A stretch of 64,000 nt of DNA, taken from NCBI GenBank assembly GCA_000310025.1, contig FN649748.1, positions 847,342 to 911,341 of the forward strand, written 5' to 3'. Of the stretch, positions 59,325-64,000 are shown one piece after another; position 1 is the first letter of the stretch; each line of letters begins with the position of its first letter. The DNA comes from Ectocarpus siliculosus. Taxonomy: Eukaryota > Sar > Phaeophyceae > Ectocarpales > Ectocarpaceae. A model generated the notes under the pieces. It did no database searches. It was not told the DNA's origin and worked only from the letters and a program-made list of their open reading frames with translations. The position numbers and the translations under genes are program-made.

Positions 59325-59440
59325 CAAAATACCGATACCGATTCGTATCGACAAATATCGGCGTGGAAACCGGCAATACCGATACTGCGTATCGGCGATA
59401 TATATCAGTTTTGTATCGATATTCGATACCCAATATCCAT
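59325..59440. repeat. TATCGATA-rich island, copy 2, abutting the SINE
   Basis: AATACCGATACCGATTCGTA and related units end with CCCAATATCCATACTGCC, which resembles the inverted TTGGATATTGG at 58167. The SINE at 59445 begins directly after it. Confidence 0.55.
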
Positions 59441-59444
59441 ACTG

Positions 59445-59773
59445 CCGGTCGCCCCGGTGGTCTAGTTGGTAGCCTCGTAACCTTCTAGAGGGCAGGTCGG
59501 GGGTTCGAATCCCGGCGTAGGCGAGCTTTTCTTGCAAAGTGAGTTTTTCTCTCGCTTCTGCTCCTGGCCAAGTGGATAGCGCTAGTTCGTGTGTACACAG
59601 AGGGAAGAGAGTGCTGAACTCTTCTCGCATTAAAAATTGAAGGCGAAGTACCGCAGGAGGGGATGGTAGAGAGAGGTCTTCTGTGTGTCCACGGGTTGGA
59701 AGCAACGGCACTAGTGCTGTGAGCGCTGATTTGAAGTGAAGACAAGTGAAGAACAAAAAAAAAAAAAAAAAAA
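59445..59773 (+). mobile_element. tRNA-derived SINE, copy 2
   Basis: It begins GTCGCCCCGGTGGTCTAGTT (A box), has GGGGGTTCGAATCCCGG (B box), the body CTTTTCTTGCAAAGTGAG.., and a poly-A tail (59755-59773). A tRNA-like head, unrelated body and A-tail define a SINE. It lies about 2.2 kb from, and inverted to, the first copy. Confidence 0.78.
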
Positions 59774-60409
59774 CACTGGGTAAGACCCAAGTCGTAAGAC
59801 CTACCCTTTAATCTGAAGACAACAACAACAACTGCTGTACCGACGAATTTGATAATTGACTGGAGATCGAACAAAAGAGGGTCCGAACGCTGAGCGCGTT
59901 CACCCCTTATCCTACAGGCATCTTACACATTGTGCCCTGTCCTCACACAATCCTAACAGGGGGACTGTGCAATGAGGCGGGCGTGCTTGCCGGTTGTCAC
60001 CACTGGGCCCTCCGGCCAGATAATTTTTCGTGAATTTGTATGCAAACCAACCACATGGGTCGTACTACAATTTGTACAGTAATGCCGACCTGCCTACCTG
60101 CTGACTTAGGACTTACCTCCAATCGCCAAGACACGGGGTAGCAACGGCCACAAACGCCCCAGCCTCTCTCCTCCCTTTTTGTCACCGCCAGCGGTAGTCT
60201 CTGTGTTGGAGGTGCAAACGAGGAAGTACAGAGTTGGGAGCCCAATTTGGTTGACCAAACTCCAAGCCAAGAAAGAACAATTCGGTGTGCCACTTCGATA
60301 TACATACATACCAGTACCGTAGTGCTGACGACTTTTGGTCGAAAGCGGTGGTCTTCATGTCGGGATACCATTTCTTGGAACATTCCTTGGGTCGGTGCAG
60401 CCCTGCGCG

Positions 60410-60690
60410 GCAACCTAGCTTTTCACCGTACAGCAACCTACAGCGTTCACGGTGCACAACAACCTAGCCCTGACACCGTACAACAACCTAGCGTTGACGG
60501 TGCACAACAACCTAGCCCTGACGGTGCACAGCAACCTAGTTCTTAACCCCTCCTGCGCCGCGGCTTAGCCTAGCTAAACGGGACAGCTGCAACCTAGAAC
60601 GCAAACGGTGCAGCAACCTAGCTTTTTCACTGTGCAGCAACCTAGCGTTGCCGCGGCTCGGCCTAGGCTTGCTTGGTACAATGACCTAGC
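60410..60690. repeat. CAACCTAGC minisatellite
   Basis: About eleven CAACCTAG(C/T) motifs at 18-30-bp spacing, many preceded by CGGTGCA(C/G)(A), with CCTAGCCCTGACGGTGCACA units. Small palindromic blocks (GCCTAG, CCGCGGC) interrupt it. Confidence 0.8.
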
Positions 60691-61409
60691 CCTTTCCAAT
60701 GCCGTAGGTTTGGGTCGGGTCGGTTGGGTTGATGGGGTTAGGGTTAGCGATATATCCTAGCTTTGAGCCGTGATAAAAAAAAGTGGTACAGCGCACGCAC
60801 CGGGTTCGAACCAGCAACCAGTAGTTCCGAAATTCAGATCAGATGTTCATCCATCGGTGTATAGTTTCGAAATATAGATGTTCTCCATCGGTGTATAGTT
60901 TTTCCGCCGTCCTCCGTCCTGCCCACCCACCCACCAGTGTATTCTCGGGCTATATACTGTAGCCCTGGTGGTGAAGCCAGGAAGTTTCCTATTGAAAATT
61001 CCCTTCAACCATTGCTTTCGACCAAGTCGTTAGCACTACGCATTTCTGACCATGAATAGCAGATGATTGGCTATGGTAGCAGCAGCGTTTGGTTAAGCAT
61101 TTCTGATGCATCAGGGGGCGCTGCTGATTTCGCAGTCGGTGTCCCTACATTACTCTCTGTTCCTGTGGTGTTTCCTTGAATTAAATGTGATCTCTGATCG
61201 GGTTGCATACATGTGTCGTGTGCTTGTGGTGATGATTATAGCAGGAAGGATTGATAAGCACATGGGGGGGACACAGCGGCACCAGGCCCACGCCTGCTTT
61301 GTTGGCGAAATATATGCACAAAATCTTGTGCTCCATGGTTTGACAACCTACAGGGGGATACTACTTTGTTCGTCCCCCGGCACTCACACGTCACGGACTT
61401 AATAACACG

Positions 61410-61815
61410 ATTTCAAGGGGATCCATCTTCCCGGCACTGCCAACGATTCTGCGAGCTTGGGGCGTTTTCCCGGTCGGTGATGCGGTTCTTGGCCGTGGTG
61501 ATGGTCAGCCTGGCCAGTGAGTAGTCACGGTCAACTTTACATTTAGCGCACGACAAGTCGATTCCCGTAGATCGCCGCAACATGTGCATGCGTGCGTGCG
61601 GAAGCTACGCGCAAGGACGCTCGCGCGCATAGAACATCGACACGGGTGACTTGACTCCACCATAGCCCAGAACCGCCACCAGTTCGCCGGAAGAGCCTGA
61701 AACCCGACCAAGGAGCGTCTGTCGCATGAGATGGATTGTTTCGATTTCCAAAGCCGCTCCAATGCCCTCGACATGTTCTTCAAGCACAATATACATCCTT
61801 CCCGGTTTCGCGACA
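61410..61815 (-). other. Possible exons of an unrecognised gene
   Basis: After a good acceptor (TTTGCCAG, 61816) an open stretch reads KPGRMYIVLEEHVEGIGA, ALEIETIHLMRQTLLG and GGVKSPVSMFYARER. A second frame at about 61585-61415 reads STGIDLSCAKCKVDRDYSLA, then LTITTAKNRITDRENAPSS and a stop. Composition looks coding, but I could not find the connecting donor and I do not recognise the protein. Confidence 0.3.
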
Positions 61816-62282
61816 CTGGCAAAGCATATTTGGTGAAAAATGGCTCTCACGATTATTTGTGAAAACTGATGCACGCTATCTGAAAATTTCACTTCACACA
61901 CGCATGTGGTTCACTTCATCATACCTCCTATTCACTTGCAACCGTGTGTCGTTATTTCCACCATCCCTCAAGGTTCAATCAAAACGCCGTTGATTGGCGG
62001 TTCTAGCGTATGGTTTGCATGCCGCAGTTCACCTTCTTCTAGGTTGGCACCAATGCACACCCTACATAGTTCATTCACCCACCCAGGTCCTCATCTGGGA
62101 CGAATTCACTCTACGCAATAAACTTTAATTCACACCATTTCCGCGATCCGCCGAGGAAAGTCATGCCATATTATTCTGCATGCCTTGTGAAAATAGATCA
62201 ACGCAATGAGTATCTTCGTCGATGGCAGTCTGAAGCAGTTGCTGGTATTAGCTGGTAGCCGCGGGGTAGATTAGACGGCCGG

Positions 62283-62850
62283 TTGAGTTCACTGCAAACA
62301 GATCACCGCTCGATGGCGGACATGGAGGGCCGAATCAGGAGGTGCAGTGAACAATTGAAAATGGGGAATGAAGTTAGAGAGATCCGCCGGTCACCGTCAT
62401 GTATTCGCATTTACACTCTTTCGTCCCGGTCGCTGCCCAGTCAGTACCTTCGAAGGGACGGCTTCTGTGGTCACAAGCCGAATACAAGAATGTATGTCGC
62501 GAGCTTGCGCGAGCACCTAAACTTGTGCAGGATATGTTGTACCCGAAAGAAGTGGTACATGGTCAAAATCGAGCACGCACGACAACGATTAGTAGACCAC
62601 GATGCAGCCGCGAAAGAAACAGGATCGCCGGAGGCAACGGCGTAAGTTTCCTACGGTACAGCCGTACCCGGCACCTAACGACACCACCCTGCTGAGTTTT
62701 GGAAAGGCTGTGGATGATGATGTACTCTGCATGATGTCTGTGTGTGGCGAGAGCGGGGGCAGAGGGACTCCGCACGCCAACGGATCAACCGACAGCAAAA
62801 CAAATGTCTCCGCATATCATGGCAACCGCCTTCCAGACCATCGCTAGTCC
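62283..62850 (+). other. Overlapping open stretches, possibly a short gene or its remnant
   Basis: Three overlapping plus-strand frames cover this region. LLWSQAEYKNVCRELARAPK (from 62458) and FPTVQPYPAPNDTTLLSFGK (from 62649) look protein-like but lie in different frames without a clear intron. Function unknown. Confidence 0.25.
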
Positions 62851-63309
62851 GAACTTTGTTTGAAAGAATTTATCGGAAAGCGGACAAGGAAAACGGCCAG
62901 CCGTTCAGAAGAGAGAAACCGCGACATGCTGGCACACACGGAACGCGAAAGAAACTCATCGGATCTCTGAATGCGTTCGTTCTCCGTTCTGTATAAATTT
63001 GTGTAGGCGTGTGCGCATGATGTGCAGGGGGATGTGCAAAGGAAAAAATAATCTGTTGCATACGATGGTGATGATGCGGACCCTCTACGATATAGTCTAC
63101 AAAAACAAGACGACACAAAATGGTATGCATAGCATACAATATAAGTACATTAGTTGCTGCCACGGCCGGTGGGGGAAATAACGCATCTATCTACGATTTG
63201 TGGGCTGCTAGTGCCGATAGCCTCTTGCTCACCCCACGACCTGGGTCTCGGTACACGAGACTCCGATCGATGCACATCCAACATGCAGCGGGGCTTGTAC
63301 ATTTTCGTA

Positions 63310-64000
63310 CTTTTTCATGAAAATTTTCATGGAAGTCCATGGAAAGTCCATGGAATTTCATGGACTTCCATGGACTTCCATGGTCTATCATGAAACATTT
63401 CATGGAATTCCATGGAAGTCAATGGAATTCCATGAAACTTTTCACGAAACTTTTCACGGCATTCCGTGAAAAGTTCCATGGATGTCCATGACATTTTTGT
63501 CATGAAACTTTCCATGAAATAATTTTACTCCTTGTCATGAAACATTTCATGTTTTAATTTCATGGACGTTCATGACATGCTTTCATGAACGTTCATGACA
63601 TATTTCATGAACGCCCATGAACGAACGTCCATGGAATGTTTCATGGACGTCCATGGTCTTTCATGAAATATTTCATGAACATCCATGAACGTCCATGGAA
63701 TGTTTCATGCACGTCCATGGTCTTTCATGAAATATTTCATGAACATCCATGAACGTCCATGGAATGTTTCATGCACGTCCATGGTCTTCCATGAAATATT
63801 TCATGAACATCCATGAACAACGTCCATGGAATGTTTCATGAACGTCCATGGTCTTGGACGTTCATGAAACATTTCATGAAAGCCCATGAACGTACATGAA
63901 ACATTTCATGAATCCATGAACGTTTCATGAACATCCATGAACGTTCATGAAAAGTTTCATGAAAGCCCATGGACATCCATGAAATGTTTCATGAACGCCC
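63310..64000. repeat. CATG-palindrome satellite, 64-bp period, running off the right edge
   Basis: There are about 690 bases made almost wholly of CATGAA, CCATGG and TTTCATGAA palindromes. From 63657 the unit TCTTTCATGAAATATTTCAT.. recurs at 63721 and 63785, a 64-bp period; earlier units are shorter and more varied. No coding potential. Confidence 0.85.

Noticed and set aside
60737-60749. GGGTTAGGGTTAG, telomere-like
   Set aside because: Only two units; too short for an interstitial telomere tract.
60785-60860. B-box-like GGTTCGAACCCGG on the minus strand
   Set aside because: No matching A box and no cloverleaf; a chance or decayed tRNA-like sequence.
1-64000. CRISPR arrays, bacterial operons, integrated viral genes
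   Set aside because: No regular spacer-repeat arrays, no ribosome-binding-site-linked gene strings and no recognisable viral structural or replication genes were seen.

Overview
The window is eukaryotic nuclear DNA. The genes are cut into many small exons with canonical GT..AG introns of about 150-3400 bases, the GC content is moderate, and repeats are dense. The likely source is a photosynthetic stramenopile, most probably an Ectocarpus-like brown alga. I infer this from a D1-processing protease with a multipartite plastid leader, plant-RGS1-type 7TM-RGS proteins, a DUF6729-type transposon gene and repeat-rich introns. I ran no database search. All recognisable protein genes lie on the minus strand; only a dead LINE is read on the plus strand.

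Three paralogous 7TM-RGS receptor-like genes are the main content. Copy 1 (start 3215) runs off the left edge after exon 6. Copy 2 (14419 to 8296) and copy 3 (49481 to 39237) are complete, with ten exons each. The first nine exons have identical lengths and phases in copies 2 and 3: 165, 96, 110, 174, 167, 131, 150, 54 and 102 nt. Copies 1 and 2 form a recent tandem duplication with a unit of about 10.4-11.2 kb. Copy 3 is older and more diverged. The predicted proteins (429 and 463 aa) have the plan of plant RGS1: seven membrane helices, then an RGS domain that would act as GTPase-activating protein on a G-alpha subunit.

Between copies 2 and 3 lie two further minus-strand loci. One is a nine-exon C-terminal processing peptidase gene (ctpA, 27846 to 19534), probably working in the thylakoid lumen. 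The other is a broken DUF6729/3'-5' exonuclease gene of transposon type (32698 to about 28910).

The rest is repeat and mobile DNA. There are two copies of a palindrome-rich foldback element (14625, 51164), a MITE with 23-bp perfect terminal repeats (5671-6089), and two larger foldback elements (around the N gap at 17.35-17.98 kb, and 46.96-47.33 kb). A 0.6-kb element bounded by poly-G/poly-C sits in introns of copies 2 and 3. A cluster of degenerate LINEs occupies 50.65-54.34 kb. A tRNA-derived SINE is present as an inverted pair (56.9 and 59.4 kb), and a poly-A retroposon occurs in two copies (15.3 and 46.7 kb). A 64-bp-period CATG satellite runs off the right edge.

Regions 33-39 kb and 55-63 kb have no gene I can support with confidence. 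They hold segmental duplications, minisatellites and a few unresolved open stretches.
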